From: Microcaldota archaeon
Lineage (GTDB): Archaea; Micrarchaeota; Micrarchaeia; Micrarchaeales; Micrarchaeaceae
DNA: 64,000 bases
Assembly: GCA_021801785.1 (NCBI GenBank)
Contig: JAJYXL010000018.1
Span: 21,737-85,736 of the forward strand
Direction: 5' to 3'
Notes under the pieces: model-generated
What the model was told of the DNA's origin: nothing
Database searches by the model: none
What the model saw: only the letters and a program-made list of their open reading frames with translations
Program-made: the position numbers and the translations under genes
Shown here: positions 25,066 through 33,101 of the stretch, piece after piece
Numbering within the stretch: position 1 is the stretch's first letter
Layout: each line of letters begins with the position of its first letter

Positions 25066-26215
25066 CTTTCATATCTATCTTTATCTTATAATTGCATGAT
25101 GTTTTTTTAGCGTATATGCCTTGAAAGATGCAACCTTCGCAATACCTCAGGTTCGCACATCCGCCGCAAATCTCTTTCGACGGTGCCGGCATGTGGTAAT
25201 ATCTGATTATCTCAGGGTCCTTGAACAGATTCAGATTCCTCTCAAAGATGTTGCCAAATCCTACTTGGTCATCTAGAGGAAACAGTGCACATGGGCGAGC
25301 ATTGCCATCTGGACCTATTGCTGTGTGGCGCAGTACTAAACCGCAGTTGGAGTATGAATACCATTCTTCATATCCATTACTACCCTCTTCCGGAGCTGGT
25401 GCCTCCTTTCTTTCTTCCAGGTATTTTGAAGTGTCTGTAACCTCTTTTCCCCTGCCTATCGGCCTTGCTATGTTACACTCCACGGTAACCGCACCTTGCT
25501 TCTTCAGTTCAGCAGATAGCAAATTCCAAGCTTTGGAGTCAAAAAGGTAATCTGTGGCAAGGATGCGGATTGGGCGGTATCTGCTTATCGCAGGAATCGT
25601 ACGGTTGAGGTAATGTTTGCCCTTCAGAAACATCTTGTACTCTCGCATCCACCTGTTGAAGCTTATACTCAGATTTAGCTTTTTTCTTTCATCCATAGGA
25701 ACCTTTGAGATTGCATTCTCTAATATCTCTGCATTTGTGCCATTCGTGATCAGCTCCACCTGTTCGAAGTTCTCCAGCGCATATCTAAGAATGTTCGGAA
25801 AATCGGGGTGGAGCGTGGCTTCGCCTCCCGTTATCCCAAGTTCTGTCATGCCTGTCTTTTTTAGCTCAGACAGCAGGCCTTTTAATTTCGGCCATGAAAT
25901 ATATTTCGAATGCCTTATGTCAGAGTTCGCATTCCTGTAGCAGTAGTCGCAATGCAGGTTGCATGCTTCGGTAATCTCTACCTGGATGTGGAGCGGATAT
26001 ATGAAATGCGCATCGCCAGTGACTCGTATCTTGTTAATGGACATGGCATTTTTCAATGAAAGCTTGAACTCGGGGTAATCATCCAGGAGCTTATTCTCTA
26101 GGACATATACAGCATCTGCATTGAGGAAGATCCTTTTCACTTCTCTGAATCCCTCTTTATCATTGAAGTAATTAGATAACTCCCCACCCCCAAGATTCTT
26201 GTGTAATATTAACAT
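25052..26215 (-). CDS. Radical SAM/SPASM domain enzyme (candidate peptide maturase)
   Basis: A CNLHCDYCY motif near residue 85 binds the 4Fe-4S cluster that cleaves S-adenosylmethionine; GGEATLHPD and later barrel strands follow. The C-terminal ~110 residues carry SPASM-type Cys: one in NCGLVL, ARPCALFP, then EICGGCANLRYCEGC and TSCNYK, for one or two extra clusters. This architecture is typical of enzymes modifying ribosomal peptides. About 80 residues precede the barrel. I start at ATG 26215 (387 residues); the frame stays open to 26260, but that part holds an inverted repeat. A 58-residue Cys-ending peptide gene lies just upstream. Confidence 0.83.
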   Translation of the reverse strand: MLILHKNLGGGELSNYFNDKEGFREVKRIFLNADAVYVLENKLLDDYPEFKLSLKNAMSINKIRVTGDAHFIYPLHIQVEITEACNLHCDYCYRNANSDIRHSKYISWPKLKGLLSELKKTGMTELGITGGEATLHPDFPNILRYALENFEQVELITNGTNAEILENAISKVPMDERKKLNLSISFNRWMREYKMFLKGKHYLNRTIPAISRYRPIRILATDYLFDSKAWNLLSAELKKQGAVTVECNIARPIGRGKEVTDTSKYLEERKEAPAPEEGSNGYEEWYSYSNCGLVLRHTAIGPDGNARPCALFPLDDQVGFGNIFERNLNLFKDPEIIRYYHMPAPSKEICGGCANLRYCEGCIFQGIYAKKTSCNYKIKIDMKDGAR

Positions 26216-26233
26216 AAAAGGCCTTTCGTTCGG

Positions 26234-26264
26234 AGCAATGCCTAGCAAAAAGCAGGGCATTGCT
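26234..26264. repeat. 9-bp inverted repeat between the small peptide and radical SAM genes
   Basis: agcaatgcc (26234-26242) and ggcattgct (26256-26264) are perfect inverted copies around a 13-nt spacer, in which gcaaaaagc can extend the pairing. It lies 19 bp before the radical SAM ATG and 24 bp after the peptide stop. It could be an operator or an mRNA hairpin setting the peptide:enzyme ratio. Confidence 0.6.
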
Positions 26265-26288
26265 GAAGCTTAATATTTAGCTTGTTTC

Positions 26289-26465
26289 TTAGCTGTACTT
26301 CCCTTTACAGGGCAACTTGCCGCAGTTCATCCTTGCCCATAATATTTCGGGCTTCAGATTTGATAGTATCTGCGGGTTCAGTCTCTCCGCCTTCACAAGA
26401 TTGCTTTCAAGCTCTTGCTTTGCCGCTAGCGACACTTTGCTTTTCGCCTTTTCGGTTTCTATCAC
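26289..26465 (-). CDS. 58-residue peptide ending in CGKLPCKGKYS, candidate RiPP precursor
   Basis: An unlisted small ORF reading GTG at 26465 to TAA at 26289. The SD-like GGGTGA sits 4 nt before the GTG, and a TATA-like tttattaaa (26508-26516) lies ~45 bp upstream. The first ~45 residues are charged and helical (leader-like: ETEKAKSKVSLAAKQELES), then LWARMNCGKLPCKGKYS with its only two Cys near the C-terminus. It directly precedes a radical SAM/SPASM enzyme, as RiPP precursors do. The precursor role is inference; it could be an unrelated small protein. Confidence 0.55.
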   Translation of the reverse strand: MIETEKAKSKVSLAAKQELESNLVKAERLNPQILSNLKPEILWARMNCGKLPCKGKYS

Positions 26466-26565
26466 ATTTTCACCCGGTATAAACTAAATAATAATCTATG
26501 TAAGAGTTTAATAAAGTTACTGCCACTCCAACATCCCCACAAGAGTGATGAGGGTGGTCCGCAAA

Positions 26566-27032
26566 AAGGTATATAAGTATGAATGACGATATAAACAACA
26601 TGGATTCTACAATAGCGCATAAATTCGGGCTCTATCAAAATTCTAAACGTCAATCAGTAATAGACCTTCAGTTGATTCTCTCAAAGAATCTATACAATGA
26701 ACCTCTTGAAAAGGCAAAGGAAGGATGCTCAAATGGTAAGGAATTCGTAATAAGGAGAAGTTCATTCAATAAAATAATAAGAGATATCAAATCAGAAAAT
26801 AATAATCTTTTCAAATTATATTCACAAATAAGACGGGAGATATGTGATAGGGTGATAAAGGTATATCAAAACTCCTTCAGAAGATTCAATGAAAAGAAGA
26901 ACAGGAGGAACGTCAAAGTTGGATTCTCCCGTTTCAAATCAAGGCCGGAAACCGAAAACATACTCTGCATCAAAGGGGCTGAATCAATGACGCAGAGGAA
27001 GCCCACCCTATTTACGAGTAAGAGGATACAAA
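26566..27032 (+). mobile_element. Decayed IS200/IS605-family (IS605 OrfB) element
   Basis: A TATA-driven TnpB N-terminal fragment (from 26579) is followed at ~26981-27030 by gaatcaatgacgcagagg and aagcccaccctatttacg. This resembles the right end that normally follows an IS605 OrfB gene and carries its guide-RNA scaffold. Nearly all of the TnpB catalytic region is absent. Exact ends cannot be fixed. The right end abuts the flippase start codon. Confidence 0.5.
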
Positions 27033-27043
27033 ATGGAGGATGA
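26579..27043 (+). pseudogene. TnpB (IS605 OrfB) N-terminal fragment
   Basis: Residues 14-115 match the TnpB N-terminal helical region: KFGLYQNSKRQS, a central SFNKIIRDIKSENNNLFKLY, then RVIKVYQNSFRRFNEKK and VGFSRFKSR, the GFPRFK segment. The RuvC-like core with its DDE residues and the C-terminal zinc finger are missing. After ~residue 120 the frame runs through element-end sequence and stops inside the flippase gene. So it is a remnant, not an active nuclease. It supports a history of transfer at this island. Confidence 0.72.
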
Positions 27044-28607
27044 GATTTTACAGGAGAGCGAGAGCGTCGAGCTGGGTATAAAGACAGCAAAGAGAGGCGC
27101 AATATACGTATCTAGCAAGCTCTTCGCGGCGGTTATAACTCTCATACTGCTCATATTCCTTACTCGCTATCTCAGGCCCGAGTACTACGGCCTATATGTC
27201 ATAGTCGTGGCGTTCACAAGCGTGCTAGGCATGGCCGGTAACTTCGGTCTGGGTACATCATCTCGGAAGAAGCTGCCAGAATCCGGAGACAATGTAAGGA
27301 GGACAGCCATAGCTAGCAACACCTACCTTATAGGCGGAATTGCCTCCATAATACTCACACTGATCGGTATATTAATAAGTCCGTATATAGCAACGGAGGT
27401 ATACAGAAATCCCTCCCTGACATACCCTCTCATTATCGCATCTGTAACCGTATTTCTGACTGTGATGTTCAACATCTCTAATGCACTACTTGTAGGCATG
27501 GATAGAGTTAGGGAAGCCGCAGCAGGCAACATAGCGTACTCTCTTGCTCAGCTGATCTTCATTGTGCCTCTCGTTCTATTGGGCTACTCGATACTGGGAG
27601 CGGTTTCCGGCCTGGCTATAGGGCTGATGATTGGTACCATCATAACATTCGCATTCGCTGCGAGAGCGCTCGGCGGAAAGTTTATCAGACCGACGAAGAG
27701 GGTGATTGGCGAGATGGTGCACTTCTCTATTCCTATAATGCTCTCTAACGTGGCAACCACCGGAATAATGAACTTCGCAATAGACTTTCTGGGTGTATTC
27801 GTGCTGGCATCTACAGTGGGGAGCTACGGTGCAGCATTCAAGCTTGCCAGAATATTCGACGTAGTCCTAACATCTACAACCTTCATACTCCTCCCCGCAT
27901 TTACAAAAGCCATAAGCAGCAAGTCGCTATCGAATAGAATATCATCGATATACGATAACAGCGTCTTCTATATGTTACTCATAACTCTACCGATACTCAT
28001 GTTTCTTGTAGCTGCATCAATTCCGATAACAGACCTGCTATTCTCCCACGCATACTCATTATCTTACATATACTTTGCAATAATATCCATAGGTATCACA
28101 GTACAGGTGATTGGTAGCTTTGCCGGTACTCTGATAATAAGCTATGGAGACACCAAGCGATTTATGCGATACCAGCTGCTTATAGTATTTACCGAGCTCA
28201 TACTCCTCGTGGTGCTGACGCCATTTATCGGAGTCTACGGCGCGATAATCTCCCTATTCGTAATAGGTCCAATAGTAATGAACATAATATACATAAGGTC
28301 GCTAAGATCACAGTTCGGGGTCAAGCTCAGGGCCGGGAGGGTCGCCCGCCTATCAATCGCATCAATAACGCTTCTGGTGATAATGATGACGGTAGGCAGA
28401 TATATGCATTTCTCATACTACTCGATATTAGCAGACATCATCGTAGCGCTACTCCTGTATCCTCCTCTGATAAACATAAGCGGATCCATAAACGAGGGCA
28501 ATATCCGCTTCTTGAGGAGTCTATCGGAGAGAATGAGTAAGGCAGGCCGCGTTCTAAACCCGATAATAGACTACACCGAACTATTCCTCTGCAAAACAAC
28601 AAAGTAA
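27033..28607 (+). CDS. Polysaccharide/oligosaccharide flippase (MATE-like, Wzx family)
   Basis: A 524-residue protein with ~14 predicted membrane helices; the first part (KRGAIYVSSKLFAAVITLIL, TRYLRPEYYGLY, FGLGTSS) is typical of the polysaccharide-exporter branch of the MVF/MATE fold. It would flip lipid-linked glycans across the membrane for S-layer or surface glycoprotein glycosylation. It starts at ATG 27033 after gaggatacaaa, exactly where the decayed insertion element ends, so its native promoter may have been displaced. Confidence 0.85.
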   Translation: MEDEILQESESVELGIKTAKRGAIYVSSKLFAAVITLILLIFLTRYLRPEYYGLYVIVVAFTSVLGMAGNFGLGTSSRKKLPESGDNVRRTAIASNTYLIGGIASIILTLIGILISPYIATEVYRNPSLTYPLIIASVTVFLTVMFNISNALLVGMDRVREAAAGNIAYSLAQLIFIVPLVLLGYSILGAVSGLAIGLMIGTIITFAFAARALGGKFIRPTKRVIGEMVHFSIPIMLSNVATTGIMNFAIDFLGVFVLASTVGSYGAAFKLARIFDVVLTSTTFILLPAFTKAISSKSLSNRISSIYDNSVFYMLLITLPILMFLVAASIPITDLLFSHAYSLSYIYFAIISIGITVQVIGSFAGTLIISYGDTKRFMRYQLLIVFTELILLVVLTPFIGVYGAIISLFVIGPIVMNIIYIRSLRSQFGVKLRAGRVARLSIASITLLVIMMTVGRYMHFSYYSILADIIVALLLYPPLINISGSINEGNIRFLRSLSERMSKAGRVLNPIIDYTELFLCKTTK

Positions 28608-28637
28608 TAAAAACTTTGTATTGGAATAATCAGACAT

Positions 28638-28736
28638 GCCTCGGTAGCTCAATGGCAGAGCGCCTGTCTTGTAGACTCTTCCTATAAAAAGAGTACGGAA
28701 AACAGGAGGTTGAGGGTTCAATTCCCTCTCGAGGCT
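28638..28736 (+). tRNA. tRNA-Thr (UGU) with anticodon-loop intron
   Basis: 99 nt with acceptor GCCTCGG/TCGAGGC, D-stem GCTC/GAGC, T-stem GAGGG/CCCTC and discriminator U. Anticodon stem CCTGT/ACAGG encloses CTTGTA, a 27-nt intron (28674-28700) and A, i.e. the canonical 37/38 position with anticodon TGT. The intron folds as CTCTT...AAGAG. CCA is not encoded. Confidence 0.93.
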
Positions 28737-28792
28737 ATCCAACTGCTCTGCCTAAATTATAGGAATAAATATCTTTGTAGGGCTAAGGATTT

Positions 28793-29287
28793 ATGGCAAC
28801 TCAGAAACTTAAGAGATATGGAATAGAACGAGTGGCAAAGGTAATGATAGCTGCAGGACTCCTACTCCTATTCATATCCTGGCTGGCCGGATTACGCTAT
28901 TACGAATTTGTAGGAAAGGCCGTCCTAATAGTTCCTCTGCTGTTCACCCTGGTCTCTATACTCTTACTTCTGGTAATAAGATATAGATACACGCTATTCG
29001 AGAGATATCCGTATCTAATGAACCTCCCATCCCTGTTCTATCGTGTTGGGAAGCAGAAAGGCAAAAATAATCAGAGCATTGCATTCAGAATGATATTCAC
29101 AGTTCATTCTCTATCCATAACATTTATAGGCCTCCTGAGCCTGATCCTGACAATCTCAATAGGCTCCAGCATCGGTGCCGGGCATCATATAACATCCACA
29201 CTATATGTATACTTTGCAACCATAATAATATTTGTCGTATCCGTTCTATTTCTCTACCGCAGAATATACATGCGTTTTGTGAAGTAA
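28793..29287 (+). CDS. Hypothetical four-helix membrane protein
   Basis: 164 residues with a basic N-terminus (QKLKRYGIER), two hydrophobic helices (~18-35 and ~42-62), a polar middle segment rich in Lys/Arg/Tyr, and two more helices (~103-125, ~133-153). No family motif is recognised. It stands alone after tRNA-Thr with its own short upstream region. Confidence 0.5.
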   Translation: MATQKLKRYGIERVAKVMIAAGLLLLFISWLAGLRYYEFVGKAVLIVPLLFTLVSILLLLVIRYRYTLFERYPYLMNLPSLFYRVGKQKGKNNQSIAFRMIFTVHSLSITFIGLLSLILTISIGSSIGAGHHITSTLYVYFATIIIFVVSVLFLYRRIYMRFVK

Positions 29288-29319
29288 ATATCTAAAATGC
29301 AGCTGGGTCTTTACCCGGC

Positions 29320-30207
29320 CTAAACGCTCTTATCATGTCTACTCTTCCACCACTCCACGAACTCGTCAGCACTACCAAATCTCTCCGTGGCATATCTGAC
29401 TAGCCAGATGTGCTCATATATCGAATTATCCTGTATAATCAGATATGTGGGCCTGTTGAGCACCTCGCTGTTATAGAATATCTCCATCGAGCTGCCTATC
29501 ATCCTACCGCTATCCTTCGGTAGAACGGATAGCAATCCGCTAGATGACAATATATCCCTAAGGTCCTCTTCAACGTTTTTATCCCCATCGGCATTACTGC
29601 TATACGGGGCCATGATACCCTTATCCATTGCAACCACATCCTCCCTATACCTGTCATAAAATGGATTCTGTAGCTCTATGCCCAGCTCAGACTCTATGAA
29701 TATCTCCGTATCCCTAAGCTCAACTCTTTTCGGGGTAGGGTGTGCAAAATACAGTTTAACCTTATCATCATCAAGATGTCTGAATCCCAGATCAACTCTA
29801 TGTTTTAATATGCTATACCTAAGATGTGTGGGGTAGATGGTGTAGCTATCCCCTTGCTGGCCATGCAGTATCTCGTCACGTTCTACATATGTATAATTGT
29901 GTGCCTGATTAATCGAAGCTTCGGTAGCTGTTAATTGTACTACCGGCTTACCCTCTAATTCATTGCAATAACTGATACTGCCATCATGCATGTCCGATCT
30001 GAGAATTCTGCCACCGAAATAATCGTTAACAACCAGAGCGGTAACATCGCTCTGGCCAATACCTGGATCTGAAGGCACCCATATGTCATTCAGAGCAGAT
30101 GTTTTATCACTCCAACTCTTCCTCAAAATCTTCTCAAATCTGCGCAAAGATACGGCATCCTTTCTATCTTCCATCTTATCATACCTTTGTTCATTCATAT
30201 AACTCAA
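29320..30207 (-). CDS. YunG-like domain fused to a nucleoside deoxyribosyltransferase-like domain
   Basis: Residues ~30-130 match the YunG type (WVPSDPGIGQSDVTALVVND then YFGGRIL), but the usual Cys in GQC.VTAL is Ser here. Residues ~150-285 match the 2-deoxyribosyltransferase-like fold: KLYFAHPTPKR, a Glu helix, ELQNPFYDRYREDV, EEDLRDIL and GSSMEIFYNSEVLNRP. The second domain may cleave or bind nucleotides. I know of no described case of this pairing. A TATA-like gtttaaatatc lies ~30 bp upstream. Confidence 0.65.
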   Translation of the reverse strand: MSYMNEQRYDKMEDRKDAVSLRRFEKILRKSWSDKTSALNDIWVPSDPGIGQSDVTALVVNDYFGGRILRSDMHDGSISYCNELEGKPVVQLTATEASINQAHNYTYVERDEILHGQQGDSYTIYPTHLRYSILKHRVDLGFRHLDDDKVKLYFAHPTPKRVELRDTEIFIESELGIELQNPFYDRYREDVVAMDKGIMAPYSSNADGDKNVEEDLRDILSSSGLLSVLPKDSGRMIGSSMEIFYNSEVLNRPTYLIIQDNSIYEHIWLVRYATERFGSADEFVEWWKSRHDKSV

Positions 30208-30353
30208 TTACCGCATTCCAACAGCGATATTTAAACTTTTTGTAAATCTCAAGCAAAATCGCATCTGTCAGAATAATGCTAAAAGAGATAATGATTTATT
30301 CTAATATTGCGAATATTGGAAGTGGCGATTAGGATAAATCCGGGGTGAAAGGT

Positions 30354-31646
30354 ATGACAGAGATGACTAAGAAGAGCGGGGATAATAGATGGATGTTTCT
30401 GGTACTTCCTTACCAGATAGCATATGGTCCTTTATCAACTCTCATAGTGCTTTACATCCTCTTCTTACACGGCACGGTTATCGATGTATCGTATGCAATA
30501 GCTCTCGGATATGCCGTATCAATTCCGGCAGGAATAGCCTGGGGGATGGCCATAGATGTATATAATAGGCGCCGCTTTTTCATAATCCTGTCATTCGTCG
30601 GCTTTCTTCTCTCTCTGATAGCGTTATTCTTTGTAAGCTCTCTCATACTTGTGATAGCCATATATGCACTAATATCTCTCGTACTTGTCGCAAATGCCAC
30701 TCCCATAAACCTACTAGTAATGGATAACAATCCGAAGAAGGCTTGGCCAGAAAAATTCTCTAGGTTACAGATGATATCTAGCCTTGGGGGGACGTTCGGT
30801 CTCTTATTCTCCTTCTTCATAGTCGGTATATTTCCTATAAGAGTGCTGCTTATAATGCTTGTCCCATTCTGCATACTGGCAATAGCACTCTCATTCCTAA
30901 TAAAGCCAGATCGTGTCAGGAGCGTGAGGCGCTCTATAATATTTGACTCTAAGGCATTGGCAGTGCGTCTATTCCTACACCCATTCTTCTTTGTGAGGCT
31001 GCCGCCGCTGAGCATGCTAAAACGTTTCTTCTCCAGCATAACCCCAAAGAACATCTCAAAGAGCTATCTTAACACGGTATACCTTGGCCTACTCCTATTC
31101 TCTTTCGGTTCAGGCCTCTTCAATACTGTATACCCTGCAGGGCTGAAAGAGTATGGGCTCACCAACTTTACCGTATTCGGTATAATACTTGCCGGATACA
31201 TAATACAGACAGTGGCATTCTACTTTTCAGGAAAGTACATAAAGCACAAGAAGGGCAATATCTTAGCATCCGGATCTCTCGTTCTGAGAAGTATAGGTTA
31301 TCTGGCGATAGGTGCTATATTTGTAATTTTTGGGCATAGGACCAGTATAATACTAAACATATTATTCTATATTGTAGCTGCAGGTCTCGCCTACTCGATC
31401 TTCTATACAATATCGAATGTCATGCTATTCAAAGCTATCGGGTCTAATAAGAGAGGGAGGAAGCTCGGGGTATACAGCAGCCTGGTCGCACTCGGCTCTA
31501 TACTCGGCGCGCTAATCTCGGGGTACACATCATTCTACATAAGCTACTCATTTACGTTTATAGCCGCGGGGATTGCGATGCTCGTAGCATCAATAGTCTT
31601 CTATAACCTCAAGAGGGCTGCGCATGTTATGCCAAGTCCGGTATAG
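30354..31646 (+). CDS. Major facilitator superfamily transporter
   Basis: About twelve membrane helices in 430 residues, with the MFS layout: a GYAVSIPAGIAWGMAIDVYNRR segment resembling the loop 2-3 motif, a long cytoplasmic middle loop around residues 190-230, and a matching second half. The substrate is not predictable. I start at ATG 30354, which follows GGGGTGA by 5 nt; the GTG at 30345 lies inside that Shine-Dalgarno sequence. Confidence 0.8.
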   Translation: MTEMTKKSGDNRWMFLVLPYQIAYGPLSTLIVLYILFLHGTVIDVSYAIALGYAVSIPAGIAWGMAIDVYNRRRFFIILSFVGFLLSLIALFFVSSLILVIAIYALISLVLVANATPINLLVMDNNPKKAWPEKFSRLQMISSLGGTFGLLFSFFIVGIFPIRVLLIMLVPFCILAIALSFLIKPDRVRSVRRSIIFDSKALAVRLFLHPFFFVRLPPLSMLKRFFSSITPKNISKSYLNTVYLGLLLFSFGSGLFNTVYPAGLKEYGLTNFTVFGIILAGYIIQTVAFYFSGKYIKHKKGNILASGSLVLRSIGYLAIGAIFVIFGHRTSIILNILFYIVAAGLAYSIFYTISNVMLFKAIGSNKRGRKLGVYSSLVALGSILGALISGYTSFYISYSFTFIAAGIAMLVASIVFYNLKRAAHVMPSPV

Positions 31647-31712
31647 TAAGGTATAAATATCTATGAAGATTTAACGGGTAATTAGATAAACATAACAGCC
31701 AGAAAAGGAAAG

Positions 31713-31725
31713 TAATATTTATTTA
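31713..31725 (+). promoter_or_regulatory. TATA box for tRNA-Leu
   Basis: The run aatatttatttaa lies ~25 bp before the tRNA-Leu 5' end, the standard archaeal distance. Confidence 0.45.
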
Positions 31726-31745
31726 ACTGTATATCAATAGAGCGT

Positions 31746-31841
31746 GCAGGGATGGCGGAGCTCGGTCAAACGCGGCAGACTCAAGATCTGTTGACTTAGG
31801 TCTACGAGAGTTCAAACCAGGAACAAATCTCTCTCCCTGCA
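31746..31841 (+). tRNA. tRNA-Leu (CAA) with an 11-nt intron in the T-loop
   Basis: 96 nt: acceptor GCAGGGA/TCCCTGC, D-stem GCG/CGC, anticodon stem GCAGA/TCTGT around CTCAAGA (anticodon CAA), a long variable arm (GAC/GTC stem) as in class II tRNAs, T-stem GAGAG/CTCTC, and discriminator A. The T-loop is 18 nt; removing 11 restores TTCAAAT. GTTC and GAAC flank the insert and can pair. No anticodon-loop intron. Confidence 0.9.
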
Positions 31842-31880
31842 TGGTCATAATAAAGATTATCATATTTAAAAGGTGTAAAA

Positions 31881-32549
31881 ATGCCAAATAAGTCGACGAG
31901 AAGCAAAACAAAGAGAGCTAAGATATACGAGATACCGGGATATGCTCAGAGCGAAGAGTTTACAGGCTCGGCAGCATGCACAATGATGGTATTAAAATAC
32001 ATAAATCCAAACTTCAAGATGAAGAAAGATGTGGAGTTTGAGATATGGAATGACGCTATTGGTGGCAGTATATGGCATGGCTCAAAGTATGGTATAGCAT
32101 ACGCATTGGCAAAGAGGGGAGCTAAACCAAGAATAATAAGCAGCAATGTTAAGGATGAAGGCTACGAGAGAAAGCTCGCTGTTTATGAAGGGACGAACCT
32201 AGATACCCTGCGTGCATCGTACAACGAGATAAGGGAGAAGGTCAAGAGCTACAAGATAACGGAAGAGCACAAGAGCATAACGATAAATACTGTAAAGAAG
32301 GAGCTCGACGATGGGAGAATACCGATTGTACTGGTAAACGCTAATGGCATAGACTCAAATACCGATGCGGGTCCGCAGTGGGTAGTTGTAAAAGGTTATG
32401 ATGACGATACCTTCTACATAAACGATCCATACTCGGACAATACGGTTGCCATGGAGCCTCACGTATTCAAGAGCGTACTGGGTTATGATAACGAGTGCCA
32501 CATAATCTCGGTCAGTTCAAGACGGTCCGGGGACATTAAGAGCAGATAA
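31881..32549 (+). CDS. C39-like peptidase-fold protein with degenerate active site
   Basis: 222 residues resembling the peptidase C39-like family: YAQSEEFTGSAACTMMVLKY lines up with the usual TCGPAAL.MALKY, and QWVVVKGYDDDTFYINDPY with HWVVV.GYD..v.vnDP. The catalytic Cys and His are thus replaced (TCGPA becomes TGSA, HW becomes QW). A Cys four residues downstream might substitute. A binding protein or altered protease is likely. SD-like AGGTG precedes the ATG. Confidence 0.65.
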   Translation: MPNKSTRSKTKRAKIYEIPGYAQSEEFTGSAACTMMVLKYINPNFKMKKDVEFEIWNDAIGGSIWHGSKYGIAYALAKRGAKPRIISSNVKDEGYERKLAVYEGTNLDTLRASYNEIREKVKSYKITEEHKSITINTVKKELDDGRIPIVLVNANGIDSNTDAGPQWVVVKGYDDDTFYINDPYSDNTVAMEPHVFKSVLGYDNECHIISVSSRRSGDIKSR

Positions 32550-32555
32550 ATCGCC

Positions 32556-32783
32556 CTACCGAGCGACCTCAATCTCTCTCATAGGCTCTGTCCTATACCT
32601 GGCCAGCTTATAACCTCTCTTCTGTTTAGGTTCGGCTATAAGAGTGCAGTAGCAACTCACACAGAGATGTCTCCTCGCTATAGGAAACCCAAAACCGGAT
32701 GCCTCATCAGAAGATAGTAGGAACTTTACCTGTTCCCTTCCCAAAACCCTATTGCACCTTGCACAATTTATCTTTGTATCCAT
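32556..32783 (-). CDS. Small zinc-ribbon protein
   Basis: 75 residues with two Cys pairs, INCARCNRVL and HLCVSCYC, a treble-clef or ribbon spacing of ~35 residues between pairs, and a basic tail. No named family is recognised; such proteins in archaea are often ribosome- or transcription-linked. ATG 32783 follows GGGTGAG closely; ATG 32810 is also possible. A TATA-like tataaatata at 32856-32866 lies upstream. Confidence 0.5.
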   Translation of the reverse strand: MDTKINCARCNRVLGREQVKFLLSSDEASGFGFPIARRHLCVSCYCTLIAEPKQKRGYKLARYRTEPMREIEVAR

Positions 32784-32810
32784 CTCACCCAACCCTGAGT
32801 TCCATCCCAT

Positions 32811-33101
32811 TCAATGTAACTCAATCCCAAATCCATTATAATTTGGCCCTATCCTTATATTTATACTTTTCTGGCTTAAAAGTTCCGCTAAAAAAAGGCC
32901 GGTTTTTCCAATCTGAGACGTAAAACCTGCATCTTTTCAACCGAAAGCCTTTTATACCGGGATATTCTCTCCGCAAAACACCCGAACGTGAGATCATACC
33001 GGGAGACCGTAATACCGGTATCTAACGGCTCTTTTTATAAATGTAAAAAATGGGGTGACAAAGGTTTTTATTAGTTTAAACCAGATAAACGTGGTGGAAA
33101 T
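32811..33101. promoter_or_regulatory. Regulatory gap before superoxide dismutase with three ATACCGG copies
   Basis: No ORF is visible. ATACCGG occurs at ~32956, ~32994 and ~33013, the last within the perfect palindrome ATACCGGTAT. TATA-like runs lie at 33034-33043 (ttataaatg) and at 33065-33074 (tttttattag), the latter at the right distance for the sod start at 33102, which is preceded by GGTGG. The repeated motif may be an operator. Confidence 0.4.

Noticed and set aside
26282..26482. Plus-strand 66-codon ORF
   Set aside because: Antisense to the 58-residue peptide gene, without SD or promoter; the minus-strand frame has both.
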